Source of the DNA: Taishania sp964580465 | GTDB lineage: Bacteria; Bacteroidota; Bacteroidia; Flavobacteriales_D; Crocinitomicaceae | Length of the DNA stretch: 64,000 nucleotides | Assembly: GCA_964580465.1 (NCBI GenBank) | Contig: CAZOKJ010000004.1 | Span: forward strand, 57,222 to 121,221 | Direction: 5' to 3' | Shown here: in pieces, positions 19,231 through 27,687 of the stretch | Numbering within the stretch: position 1 is the first letter of the stretch | How the letters are laid out: each line of letters opens with the position of its first letter | Translations under genes and position numbers: made by a program | Notes under the pieces: model-generated | The model's input: the letters and a program-made list of their open reading frames with translations, nothing else | Told to the model about the DNA's origin: nothing | Database searches by the model: none

Positions 19231-19316
19231 AAGCTCCTAATCACACCTTGGAGGAAGTTCAATTAACAACCTACAAAGGATGAATTAAGGTTTGTTTTTT
19301 ATTGTGGAATTAAAGT

Positions 19317-20735
19317 TTAATCCACGTAGCTAAGCTTAATCATGTTTGATTTACCCATTTCTTCTAAAGGAATGGATGCGATATTGAGTACTAAATCACC
19401 TTCTTTAAGCAATCCTTCTTCCTTTAAGATGTTTTTGATATCAGAAATGGAAACATCGGTAGAAATTAATTTGTCGTAATAAAATCCTTTCACGCCCCAG
19501 ATGAGGTTAATTTGTGTCAGGATGCTTCTATTACTTGTAAAAACATAAATAGGAGCTTTAGGACGTTGAGAAGCCAACTTGTATGCGGTATAGCCAGAAG
19601 ATGACATGGTTAAAATCGCATTTGTTTCTGTTCGTTGAGCTAATCTCACAGCATTAAAACAAATAGAATCCGAAATGAAGCGCGCTTGATTGCGTTCAGG
19701 TAATTCTTCTTTGTTGTAAATTCCTTCAAAGGTTTCCATCTCTTTTACAATGTTCGACATGGTTTTAATGACCTCAATTGGGTGCATACCAACAGATGTT
19801 TCGCCTGAAAGCATCACGGCGTCAGCACCATCCAACACAGCATTTGCCACGTCGTTTACTTCTGCACGAGTAGGCATGATGTTACTAATCATTGATTCCA
19901 TCATTTGTGTTGCCACAATAACAGGTTTAGCATTTAAGCGAGCTCTATTGATAATCATTTTTTGAATCAAAGGCACATTTTGGTATGGGACTTCCACACC
20001 TAAGTCACCACGAGCAACCATTAAAGCGTCTGTTACTTTAATGATTTCTTCTATTTGTGCTACAGCTTCTGGTTTTTCAATTTTTGCAACCACCTTTGCT
20101 TTCGCTCCTTTTTGGGCAATGATGTCTTTTAATTCTAAAATATCTTGAGGATTTCTAACAAATGAAAGACCAATCCAATCTACACCTTGCTCCAATGCAA
20201 AATCCAAATCTTTTTTGTCTTTTTCAGTAAGACAAGGCATTGAAATTGCAGTATTGGGGAAGTTAACTCCTTTTTTTGAAGACAAGATACCACCGTGAAC
20301 TACCTTTGCAGTAAACTCATTTTTACGATTGGTGTCAATGACTTCCAAAACTAATTTTCCATCGTCTAATAAAATGCGCTCTCCTGGGTTAACATCTTGA
20401 GGCAATTTTTCATAATTGATGGAAAAATGAGTTGCTGTACCAAGTACTTTTTTGGTGCTAATTTTAACGGTTGAACCATTTTCCAATAATACACCGTTAT
20501 TGGTCATGTCGTGTGTGCGAATTTTCGGTCCTTGAAGGTCGGCAAGTAAGGCAACGTTTAGTTTGAGTTCTTCATTCAACTCACGGATGATTTGAATTGA
20601 CTTTAAATGCGCTTCGTAGCCACCATGAGAGAAGTTCAAACGACAAACGTTTAACCCTTCTAAAATCATTTGTTTTAAGGTTTCTTTTTTAGCTGTTGAA
20701 GGTCCGAGCGTTGCTACAATTTTTGTTTTTTTCAT
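19317..20735 (-). CDS. pyk: Pyruvate kinase
   Basis: 472 residues, normal for bacterial type. It converts phosphoenolpyruvate and ADP to pyruvate and ATP at the end of glycolysis. Motifs seen are KIVATLGPST (start), CRLNFSHGG, the active-site segment VAKIEKPEAVAQIEEII with catalytic Lys, MVARGDLGVEVP, ATQMMESMI and LSGETSVG. Its ATG overlaps the stop of the upstream gene (ATGA), so the two are translationally coupled. Confidence 0.97.
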   Translation of the reverse strand: MKKTKIVATLGPSTAKKETLKQMILEGLNVCRLNFSHGGYEAHLKSIQIIRELNEELKLNVALLADLQGPKIRTHDMTNNGVLLENGSTVKISTKKVLGTATHFSINYEKLPQDVNPGERILLDDGKLVLEVIDTNRKNEFTAKVVHGGILSSKKGVNFPNTAISMPCLTEKDKKDLDFALEQGVDWIGLSFVRNPQDILELKDIIAQKGAKAKVVAKIEKPEAVAQIEEIIKVTDALMVARGDLGVEVPYQNVPLIQKMIINRARLNAKPVIVATQMMESMISNIMPTRAEVNDVANAVLDGADAVMLSGETSVGMHPIEVIKTMSNIVKEMETFEGIYNKEELPERNQARFISDSICFNAVRLAQRTETNAILTMSSSGYTAYKLASQRPKAPIYVFTSNRSILTQINLIWGVKGFYYDKLISTDVSISDIKNILKEEGLLKEGDLVLNIASIPLEEMGKSNMIKLSYVD

Positions 20736-21226
20736 TTTAATTTGTTTTGTTCTAACCAGCTGTTTTTTTGTAATGTAACTATTTCTTCTTCAAAAATAAT
20801 GTCTTGAAATGATGCAATTGCATCTACATCCATTGGAAAAACAGCTAAAATACTATTGTTTTTTTTCAATTTTTCACCTATTTTTTTTAGATTGAGCACA
20901 TTTCTTTTGTCAATAAACAAGAAAAAGTCAATCATAGGGTATTCAGTGATGAGCGTGTTTCCACTGAACTTGTTTTCGATTAAGTGATAGCATAATCGAT
21001 TTAATTCATCGTAGAACGTGTATCTAGGAAAGGCTAAATTACTACTTTCTTTTTTCTTTTGTTGACGGTAAACCATTAAGTCTTTATCACTTAATTTTAA
21101 TTGAATGTTTAACGTCATATTAATGTTCCAAGCTAACCGATAATCTCGATGATGACTTGTGATGCCAATGCATTCGAAATCTATTTCCTCATCAAAATCT
21201 AAGGTATGTTTTTTTAGCTTTGACAT
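20732..21226 (-). CDS. IPExxxVDY family protein
   Basis: 164 residues, soluble, no signal peptide. The family-naming motif is present in altered form: ITEYPMIDFFLFID in place of IPExxxVDYFL. This small family is known mainly as the gene just upstream of pyk in Bacteroidota; its function is not known. The stop overlaps the pyk start by 4 bp. A minus-strand -7 box TATCTTTG (21246-21253) lies 20 bp upstream, so this is probably the first gene of the pyk operon. Confidence 0.85.
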   Translation of the reverse strand: MSKLKKHTLDFDEEIDFECIGITSHHRDYRLAWNINMTLNIQLKLSDKDLMVYRQQKKKESSNLAFPRYTFYDELNRLCYHLIENKFSGNTLITEYPMIDFFLFIDKRNVLNLKKIGEKLKKNNSILAVFPMDVDAIASFQDIIFEEEIVTLQKNSWLEQNKLK

Positions 21227-21268
21227 TTTCTTTTTTTAACTTACACAAAGATACAAATTTTTGCCAAA

Positions 21269-21295
21269 AAAAGGGTTTCTTTTAAAAACCCTTTT
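21269..21295 (-). terminator. Rho-independent terminator
   Basis: A 10-bp stem (AAAAGGGTTT / AAACCCTTTT) read on the minus strand runs into seven T. It is 12 bp after the stop of the peptide-binding lipoprotein gene. Confidence 0.8.
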
Positions 21296-21306
21296 CTACT
21301 ATTTTT

Positions 21307-23022
21307 TTATTTACCTTCTTTGTCCTCTCTGTATTCTTTGATAAACACATTTTTCAAATTAATTTCTTCCAATGGATTTGCTGTTAATCCTTTCACTCGA
21401 GCATTAACCATGAAAAGCATGTTGTTGACAACTAAAGGTACAACCACTGCGTCTTGCATGATTTCTGTTTGAGCTTTCATGTAATACACACCTCGCTTAG
21501 TTGGGTTTTTCTCAACAAGAGATGCTTGGAAATAATCGTTAAAGTTTTTGTTGTTATAGCGGAATTTGTTACTTACATTATCTGTTGCGTAAAACAAGTC
21601 TAAGAAAGTAATAGGACTTGGGTAGTCTGCAATCCAACCTGATCTCCAGATTTTAGCTGTTCCGTTGTTGATAGCCATTTCTCTTTCTTCGATTGTACAT
21701 GTTTTAATGGATAAGTTTACATTTAATTCACGCTTAATAATGTCAGCATATCCTCGGATCATTTCGTATGTTTTTGAACCTTTAATCGCATTTACATAAA
21801 TACTTGTTTCAGGGAAACCATTACCATTGTCGTAGCCTGCTTTTTTCAATAAAGCTCTTGCTTTTTCTGGATTTGCACTAGGCATTGGTGTTTGGTTGTT
21901 TGCTCCCTCAATTTCTGGAACAAATCCATTTACTGGCGCGTAGCCATCTCCACCAATGTATTTCTCGATGATTTCATTTGGAGAAACTGCATATAAGAAA
22001 GCTTCTCTAACTTCTTTTGAAGCAAAAACGCCTTCCGAAGTGTTGAAACCAATGTAATCAATGTTTAAACTGTGTGAAGATTCTACTTTGTGTTTCAAGT
22101 TCTTACCTTCAACAGCGTCTTGAAGTGTACCTAATACATTTTCAATTTCATCAGCAGGAATGTCCAATAAAACATCAATTTCCTTGTTTCTAAAAGCTAA
22201 CATTTCCGCTTTTTTCTCTTGGTAGTATTTTACATTAACAGCTGATAAATAAGGTAATTGATTGCCAAATTCGTCTTTTTGCCAATAATTTTCGTTTCTT
22301 ACTAACTTCACACCGTCTTTGTCCATTTTAGCCAATTTGAATGGGCCTGTCCCTACTGGATGTTGCGTAATGTTTTTACCGTATTTATCGTAAGCTTCTT
22401 TAGCAAAAACAACGATGTTTTTACGAGCTAATAATGCCTCAAATCCTATAAATGGTTTGTTTAATCGAATGATTACTTTGTCTCCTTTTGCTTCAATTCC
22501 GCTAACGCCTCCAGCTGGTATTTTCGTTTTAGAATTAGCTTTAAATTCTGCCGCGCCTTTGATTTTTTCAACCAACACATCATTATCTTGGTTCAATTCA
22601 TTGCCCGAACAAGCAAAATCCAAAGAGTACTTCACGTCTTGTGCCGTTAATTCTCGTTTAGAGCCTCCAAAACACTCGTCTTCATGGAAGAAAACACCTT
22701 TTTGAATAGTAAAAGTATATACATCACCAGCTTCATTTACTTCATAAGTAGAAGCAATTCCTGGAACCACTTGCAAGCTTTCTTGGTCAATGTTTAACAC
22801 TGTTTCGTAAATCTGAGAACTGATTGCGATAACATGATGTTGTGCTGCTGAAAGTGGAAAAAGTGCATTAATCTGTTCTGATAGTGTTAGCGTCAATTCT
22901 CCACCGTAAGTTTTTCCTCCGTTGATTAAAGTTAGTTCTGTTGTGCTTTCATTTGATTTATTTCCACAACCAACTAACAAGCTTGTAGCAATAAAGAAAA
23001 GGGTTGAACGTATTAGTTTCAT
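21307..23022 (-). CDS. ABC transporter substrate-binding lipoprotein (peptide/SBP_bac_5 family)
   Basis: 571 residues. It starts with a lipoprotein signal whose lipobox is SLLVGC, so Cys19 should be lipidated. The body has the family-5 binding-protein pattern: INALFPLSAAQHHVI, VPGIASTYEVNEAGDVYTFTIQKGVFFHED, HPVGTGPFKLAKMDKDGV and the C-terminal WIADYPSPITFLDLFYA. It is inferred to bind oligopeptides or similar ligands on the periplasmic side for an Opp/Dpp importer. No permease or ATPase gene is adjacent. A -7 box TATATTTG lies at 23048-23055 (minus). Confidence 0.9.
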   Translation of the reverse strand: MKLIRSTLFFIATSLLVGCGNKSNESTTELTLINGGKTYGGELTLTLSEQINALFPLSAAQHHVIAISSQIYETVLNIDQESLQVVPGIASTYEVNEAGDVYTFTIQKGVFFHEDECFGGSKRELTAQDVKYSLDFACSGNELNQDNDVLVEKIKGAAEFKANSKTKIPAGGVSGIEAKGDKVIIRLNKPFIGFEALLARKNIVVFAKEAYDKYGKNITQHPVGTGPFKLAKMDKDGVKLVRNENYWQKDEFGNQLPYLSAVNVKYYQEKKAEMLAFRNKEIDVLLDIPADEIENVLGTLQDAVEGKNLKHKVESSHSLNIDYIGFNTSEGVFASKEVREAFLYAVSPNEIIEKYIGGDGYAPVNGFVPEIEGANNQTPMPSANPEKARALLKKAGYDNGNGFPETSIYVNAIKGSKTYEMIRGYADIIKRELNVNLSIKTCTIEEREMAINNGTAKIWRSGWIADYPSPITFLDLFYATDNVSNKFRYNNKNFNDYFQASLVEKNPTKRGVYYMKAQTEIMQDAVVVPLVVNNMLFMVNARVKGLTANPLEEINLKNVFIKEYREDKEGK

Positions 23023-23075
23023 CTTAATAGTAATTGTTAATGTACCACAAATATATTAATTTCTTGGTTTAAATG

Positions 23076-24044
23076 CTAATAACCAACAATTTTTCTGATT
23101 TTTTGTAATTTTTCTTTTGCAAATTGTCGCGCTTTTGCTTCACCAACTTCTAACGCAGCTGTAATTTCCTCTGGATGTTCCATTAAATACCAGTAACGCT
23201 CTCTTTGTGTTTTAAATTTTGTTGTAATTAATTCAAAAAGTGCTTGTTTGGCATGACCGTAGCCATAACCTCCAGCTAAATAATTTTGCTCCATTACGGC
23301 TATTTCTTCTGAACTTGCCAATAATTTGTACAATGCAAAAACGTGACAAGTAGATGGATCCTTAGGCTCCTCCAATTCTTTGCTGTCTGTTTGAATTGAC
23401 ATCACTTGTTTACGCAATGGTTTGTCCTCTAAGAATATGTTAATGAAGTTATTACGTGATTTACTCATTTTTTCTCCATCTGTACCTGGAATGATCTTTG
23501 TTGTATCGTTTGATATGGACTTAGGAGAAACAAAAATCTCACCATATTGTGCATGAAAACGTGAAGCCACATCTCTTGTAAATTCTAAGTGTTGCTCTTG
23601 GTCTTTCCCAACAGGTACGTATTCAGCGTCGTATAATAAAATATCGGCAGCCATTAGCATTGGATACGTAAATAAACCACCGTTTACATCATTTAAACGA
23701 TCTGCTTTGTCTTTGAACCCATGAGCCAAGCTTAAACGAGAATAAGGAAACATACAAAGCAAGTACCACATTAATTCTGTTACTTCAGGGATTTGACTTT
23801 GACGATAAAATACTGTTTTTTCAACATTAACACCAAAGCTTAACCATGTAGCGGCTGTTGATAGTGTGTTTTGTCTAAGTTCTTTAGGGTCTCTAATTTG
23901 TGTAAATGAGTGCATATCAGCTATGAATAAAAAAGCTTCATTTTCTGCTTTGTTAGACATTTCAATTGCTGGAATAATTGCTCCTAAAAGATTTCCTAAG
24001 TGTGGTGTTCCTGTACTTTGAATTCCTGTTAAAATACGTGCCAT
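23076..24044 (-). CDS. trpS: Tryptophan-tRNA ligase
   Basis: 322 residues, normal length. Class I synthetase: the HIGH-type signature appears as GTPHLGNLLGAI (residues 12-23) and the KMSKS loop as GEKMSKSRNNF. Other fixed parts are FIADMHSFTQ, the tryptophan pocket region MLMAADILLY, and PVGKDQEQHLE. It charges tRNA-Trp in the cytosol. It lies 53 bp upstream of the lipoprotein gene on the same strand. Confidence 0.97.
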   Translation of the reverse strand: MARILTGIQSTGTPHLGNLLGAIIPAIEMSNKAENEAFLFIADMHSFTQIRDPKELRQNTLSTAATWLSFGVNVEKTVFYRQSQIPEVTELMWYLLCMFPYSRLSLAHGFKDKADRLNDVNGGLFTYPMLMAADILLYDAEYVPVGKDQEQHLEFTRDVASRFHAQYGEIFVSPKSISNDTTKIIPGTDGEKMSKSRNNFINIFLEDKPLRKQVMSIQTDSKELEEPKDPSTCHVFALYKLLASSEEIAVMEQNYLAGGYGYGHAKQALFELITTKFKTQRERYWYLMEHPEEITAALEVGEAKARQFAKEKLQKIRKIVGY

Positions 24045-24234
24045 TTGTTCTATTTTATGCGAAAATAGTGATTTTTATTTTTTAAACCTGATTTCGATTG
24101 TAAAATTAATATTCATTTTGTTGAATTTAGTCACTTTTCTTTACTCTTTTCAGTATAAAATTTTACTTTTGTTTATTGTAAGAGTGCGTAGGTTTGCTTA
24201 CAGAAGATTGATTATATTTTAACATATTAGTGCA

Positions 24235-25176
24235 ATGAAGGTTTTATTTATAGATGTTGTCCATCCTATTTTGCAAGAACGTTTGGAGGAGTGGGGAATG
24301 ACTTGTGTAGATGGCACGTCCATGAGTTTTGATGAGTTAAAGACAGCTCTTATAGATATACATGGAATTGTGATTCGCTCTCGTTTTCGAATGGATGAAG
24401 AGTTGTTAAAACATGCTCCGTTGTTACAATTCATAGCTCGATCTGGTGCTGGCATGGAAAATATAGATGAAATTTATTGCGAGGGAAGAGGAATTGTTTT
24501 GTTTAATGCTCCTGAAGGAAACCGAACAGCGGTGGGGGAGCATGCGCTTGCGATGTTGTTGTCTTTATTTAATCAATTAAAAAAAGGAGATGCAGAAGTA
24601 CGCAAAGGAATTTGGGACCGAGAAGGAAACAGGGGAGTGGAATTGACTGGCAAAACTGTTGGAATAATTGGATTTGGTAATAATGGTGCTGCGTTTGCTA
24701 AAGTGCTGAGAGGTTTTGATTGTCAACTACTTGCTTATGATAAGTATCGTACTGGTTTTTCTGATGAATTTGTAAAAGAAGTTGATTTGCAAACGCTAAT
24801 GGAGCAATCGGAAGTTATTAGTTTTCACATTCCGCAAAATGAAGAAACAATTTACTTTGCTGATGATGCTTTTTTTGATCAGGTTGGTCAGCCTTTTTAT
24901 CTAATTAATTTATCAAGAGGAAAAATAGTTCAAACAAGTTCTTTGGTTCGAGCGCTGAAATCAGGGAAAGTAAAAGGTGCGGTTTTAGATGTGTTAGAAT
25001 ACGAAAGTGCTAGTTTTGAACATGTTTTTAGTGGCCAATTGCCCGACGATTTTCAACAACTTATTGCTAGTGATAAGGTTTTGTTTTCTCCCCACGTTGG
25101 AGGCTGGACCATCGAAAGTTATGTTAAATTAAGCAGCGTGTTGGCTGATAAAATTAAGGAGTATTATTGTTTGTGA
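24235..25176 (+). CDS. D-2-hydroxyacid dehydrogenase (phosphoglycerate dehydrogenase-like)
   Basis: 313 residues. NAD-binding core with GIIGFGNNGAAFAKVL (Gly-x-Gly-x-x-Gly) at about 145-160. The catalytic set is Arg in INLSRGKIVQ, the acidic residue in LDVLEYE and His in FSPHVGGWT. The segment APEGNRTAVGEHALAMLL is typical of SerA-like enzymes. There is no C-terminal ACT domain, so it is a short form. It could be the first step of serine synthesis, but serC and serB are not near, so the substrate stays open. A possible -7 box TACTTTTG is at 24164-24171. Confidence 0.85.
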   Translation: MKVLFIDVVHPILQERLEEWGMTCVDGTSMSFDELKTALIDIHGIVIRSRFRMDEELLKHAPLLQFIARSGAGMENIDEIYCEGRGIVLFNAPEGNRTAVGEHALAMLLSLFNQLKKGDAEVRKGIWDREGNRGVELTGKTVGIIGFGNNGAAFAKVLRGFDCQLLAYDKYRTGFSDEFVKEVDLQTLMEQSEVISFHIPQNEETIYFADDAFFDQVGQPFYLINLSRGKIVQTSSLVRALKSGKVKGAVLDVLEYESASFEHVFSGQLPDDFQQLIASDKVLFSPHVGGWTIESYVKLSSVLADKIKEYYCL

Positions 25177-25230
25177 TTGGATGACGTTATGACTTTTGGT
25201 GTTATGACTTTTTGATTGAGTTATTTTATA

Positions 25231-25323
25231 GCAACTCCGAAGTGAGTTGAATGTTTGTACCCTCGAACGAAGTTTGGGGGTAAGGAACCCACCGAGTCCT
25301 TGCAACTCCGAAGGAGTTGAATT
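25231..25323. repeat. Composite palindromic repeat element
   Basis: Two near-identical 22-mers, GCAACTCCGAAG(T)GAGTTGAAT at 25231-25252 and 25302-25323, enclose a third palindrome (ACCCTCGAAC GAA GTTTGGGGGT, 25259-25281) and the spacer GGAACCCACCGAGTCCTTG. Each can fold into a hairpin. The layout is that of a REP/BIME-like intergenic element. I recall similar CAACyCCGAAGGrGTTGAA repeats in other Bacteroidota. Just upstream is a short tandem repeat of GTTATGACTTTT (25188-25215). Confidence 0.7.
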
Positions 25324-25377
25324 AGCAACAGTTTGTGATTGAGTATCAATTTTCTATGTGTCAAAATAGCTACATAC

Positions 25378-25407
25378 AAAAAAGGCATCCATTGGATGCC
25401 TTTTTTT
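25378..25407. terminator. Bidirectional terminator
   Basis: GGCATCC / GGATGCC stem with a 3-base loop, extended by A and T runs on both sides. It sits between the converging dehydrogenase gene and the first Skp-like gene. Confidence 0.85.
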
Positions 25408-25427
25408 GTAGATAATAAGATAAAAGC

Positions 25428-25934
25428 TTACTTCACTTCTTTTTCTAATTTCATTAATTCAACAGCTACTGCATTTGTAACGTCAAGTTCAGGAGCAAAA
25501 TACAACGTTGAAGATTGGTCTAATACCATCGATAATTTTTGTCTTTCAGAGATGATAGAAATCGCTTTGTTGATTCTTCCTAAGATTGGAATGTTTAACT
25601 CTTCGCTATAAGCTTGCAATTCTTGTTGAACTGATTGATAACGTTCTTCTAATTGACGTTGTTTATCTGCTAATTTTTTCTCTGTAGCTTGACGAATAAC
25701 GGGTGTCATATCCCCAGCTTTTGCTTGGTAATCAGCGGCTAATTTTTGCAATTCAGCATCCATCGTTTTGATTTCATCTGCCAAATCTTTTTCGTGTGCT
25801 CTGTATTTATCCATGGCTACTTTACGAGACGGCATAGTGTCCAACAAACGTTGCGTATCAACAAATCCTATTTTTACTTGTGCCATTGATCCAAAGCTTA
25901 ATAACACAATTGCTAATGTCAATAAATTTTTCAT
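25428..25934 (-). CDS. OmpH/Skp family periplasmic chaperone, copy 1
   Basis: 168 residues with a signal peptide (MKNLLTLAIVLLSFGSMAQ). After VKIGFVDTQRLLDTMP comes a long charged coiled coil (about 45-130), the tentacle of Skp-like trimers, and a final short beta part (LDQSSTLYFAPELDVTNAV). Such proteins hold unfolded outer-membrane proteins in the periplasm. This copy is closely related to the next gene upstream (for example TMPSRKVA and YQAKAGDMTPVIRQ are shared), so the two come from a local duplication. Last gene of the bamA cluster. Confidence 0.9.
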   Translation of the reverse strand: MKNLLTLAIVLLSFGSMAQVKIGFVDTQRLLDTMPSRKVAMDKYRAHEKDLADEIKTMDAELQKLAADYQAKAGDMTPVIRQATEKKLADKQRQLEERYQSVQQELQAYSEELNIPILGRINKAISIISERQKLSMVLDQSSTLYFAPELDVTNAVAVELMKLEKEVK

Positions 25935-25973
25935 ACTGTTACTTTTTTATTTGTGATTATGTTTTGTCTATTA

Positions 25974-26483
25974 TTATTTTGTAGCTTCTTTTTCTAATTT
26001 AAGAATTTCAACGATTACCAAGTTGGTAATATCCATATCAGCAGCGCTGTATAAAGTATTTGTTTTATCCACAACCATTCCTAATTTTTGACGTTCAGCT
26101 ACTATTGTTACTGCTTGTTTCACACGATTTAAAATAGGAGTGTTCAACTCTTCCCCGTAATCTTGCAATTCATCTTGTACAGATTGGTAGCGCGTTTCTA
26201 ATTGTTGTTGTTTTTCTGCTAATTTTTTTTCAGTTGATTGACGAATCACTGGAGTCATATCACCTGCTTTAGCTTGGTAATCAGTAGCTAATTTTTGCAA
26301 ATCAGCATCCATTTTTCTGATTTCGTCCATCAATTCTTTTTCATGAGCAACTATTTTTTCGATAGCCACTTTTCTCGAAGGCATGGTATCTAGTAATCGT
26401 TGAGAATCAACGAAGCCAATCTTAGTTTGTGCCATTGTGCCAAAACTCAAGAATAGTACTAAACCAGTGACAATTTTTTTCAT
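25974..26483 (-). CDS. OmpH/Skp family periplasmic chaperone, copy 2
   Basis: 169 residues, signal peptide MKKIVTGLVLFLSFGTMAQ, then TKIGFVDSQRLLDTMPSRK and the charged coiled coil with YQAKAGDMTPVIRQSTEKKL. It is the near twin of the gene 39 bp downstream. Differences are spread along the whole length, so the duplication is not very recent. Role as for Skp: periplasmic holdase for beta-barrel proteins, inserted later by BamA. Confidence 0.9.
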   Translation of the reverse strand: MKKIVTGLVLFLSFGTMAQTKIGFVDSQRLLDTMPSRKVAIEKIVAHEKELMDEIRKMDADLQKLATDYQAKAGDMTPVIRQSTEKKLAEKQQQLETRYQSVQDELQDYGEELNTPILNRVKQAVTIVAERQKLGMVVDKTNTLYSAADMDITNLVIVEILKLEKEATK

Positions 26484-26487
26484 TCTT

Positions 26488-27000
26488 TTAATCTTTTACA
26501 TTTAACTCTCTTAAGACATCATTGCTGATGTCAAACTTACTATCTGCATAGACCAAGTTACTTTGATTCGCTTTATCAAATACAAACACGTAATTTCTTT
26601 TTGAAGCCACTTGTTGCATGGCATTGTACACTTTGTCTTGGATTGGTTTGATCAGTTCTTGACGTTTTGAGAAATAATCACCTCCCACACCAAAGCGTTC
26701 ACGTTGCATCTGCATTGCTTCTGTTTCCAATGTTTCAATTTCTTCTAAGCGTTTAGCTTTTTCCTCGCTTGGCAAAAGCACTTCTTCACGCGCAAAGTTT
26801 TCTTTTTTAGTCTTCAAAACTTCATAGCGTTCTTCAATTTCTTTTGTCCAACGATCAGCAAGTTTATCTAACTGTTCTTTTGCATCATTGAAATCAGGCA
26901 TCTTATTTAGAATGTAATCTGAATCAATGTATGCGTACTTTTGTCCTATGGCAAAACTCGTGCCAAAAATGATAAAAAGAATAAAAAGTATATTTTTCAT
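26488..27000 (-). CDS. OmpH/Skp family periplasmic chaperone, copy 3 (divergent)
   Basis: 170 residues, signal peptide MKNILFILFIIFGTSFAIG, then QKYAYIDSDYILNKMPDFNDAKEQLD, which is the commoner Bacteroidota Skp start. The coiled coil follows (about 45-125) and the end VFDKANQSNLVYADSKFDISNDVLREL closes the fold. It is more distant from the other two copies than they are from each other, so it is probably the ancestral skp. It is 4 bp upstream of copy 2. Confidence 0.9.
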   Translation of the reverse strand: MKNILFILFIIFGTSFAIGQKYAYIDSDYILNKMPDFNDAKEQLDKLADRWTKEIEERYEVLKTKKENFAREEVLLPSEEKAKRLEEIETLETEAMQMQRERFGVGGDYFSKRQELIKPIQDKVYNAMQQVASKRNYVFVFDKANQSNLVYADSKFDISNDVLRELNVKD

Positions 27001-27149
27001 TACTTAAGTTTTTGTTTCCTAACGTAAATTAAGTTTATTTATTGTGGTTTGGTTTGCTAAAAACTACAATGCACAGCCTTCAAAATTACCGTTAATTTTC
27101 CATATACGCGTCCAAAAGTAAGTATTATTTCATAAAAAAACACAAAAGA

Positions 27150-27215
27150 AAATATGGACAAAAAATGCTTAGGCTGGATGGATGCTAAATTCAACCTGCT
27201 ATTTTGTCCATATTT
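27150..27215. repeat. 14-bp perfect inverted repeat with 38-base loop
   Basis: AAATATGGACAAAA at 27150-27163 is matched by TTTTGTCCATATTT at 27202-27215. It lies between the orphan T9SS-domain ORF and the skp genes. It could be a terminator-like stem for the ORF upstream or the ends of a very small repeat element; no gene is inside. Confidence 0.5.
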
Positions 27216-27251
27216 CTTACATAAGTTTAATCCTGCGATTCTGTACTCGTT

Positions 27252-27614
27252 TTATTGTTTAATCATCTTTTTAGTAGCCACAACTTGTCCATCTGCTATG
27301 AGTGAGTAAGTGTAAGAACCACTACTTAAATCACTTCCGTACACATTAATTTGACCATTTCCTCTTTCAGGAATTACCACACTTTTTATCATGTTTCCTG
27401 TAACATCATAAAATACTATTTGTACATCTTTAACAGAATTTGGAACAGTGTATGTGAATACTGTCGTTTCTGCAAATGGATTGGGAACATTTTGATTTAA
27501 GATTATCGAAGTCCCGTTATTTAGCTCTATCTCAATGATGTGTTTTAATTCTTCTTGGATGTCTTTTGTTGTGTTTTCAATAGTTCGTTGATTTAATTGA
27601 CATAAAATTGGCAA
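27252..27614 (-). pseudogene. Orphan T9SS C-terminal sorting domain (gene remnant)
   Basis: The frame has no ATG near its beginning; the first usable start is TTG, and an in-frame stop lies about 27 bases further upstream. After a short helical stretch (NQRTIENTTKDIQEELKH) comes an almost complete sorting domain: LNQNVPNPFAETTVFTYTVP, then VFYDVTGNMIKSVVIPE, then SSGSYTYSLIADGQVVATKKMIKQ. This is the variant that closes S74/tail-fibre-like T9SS cargo. There is no signal peptide, so it should not reach the periplasm. It is probably the 3' end of a lost gene, sitting between bamA and skp. A functional short protein is less likely. Confidence 0.65.
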
Positions 27615-27687
27615 AATACCACTTAAACAAATGTAGTTTTGCTAGTTTTTTACCAGTTTATTCTAAAGTGAGATTGATTATCTCAAC

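Noticed and set aside
25339..25611. Plus-strand 90-codon ORF opposite the first skp gene
   Set aside because: Overlaps the terminator and the skp coding sequence; its content follows the antisense of a coiled coil.
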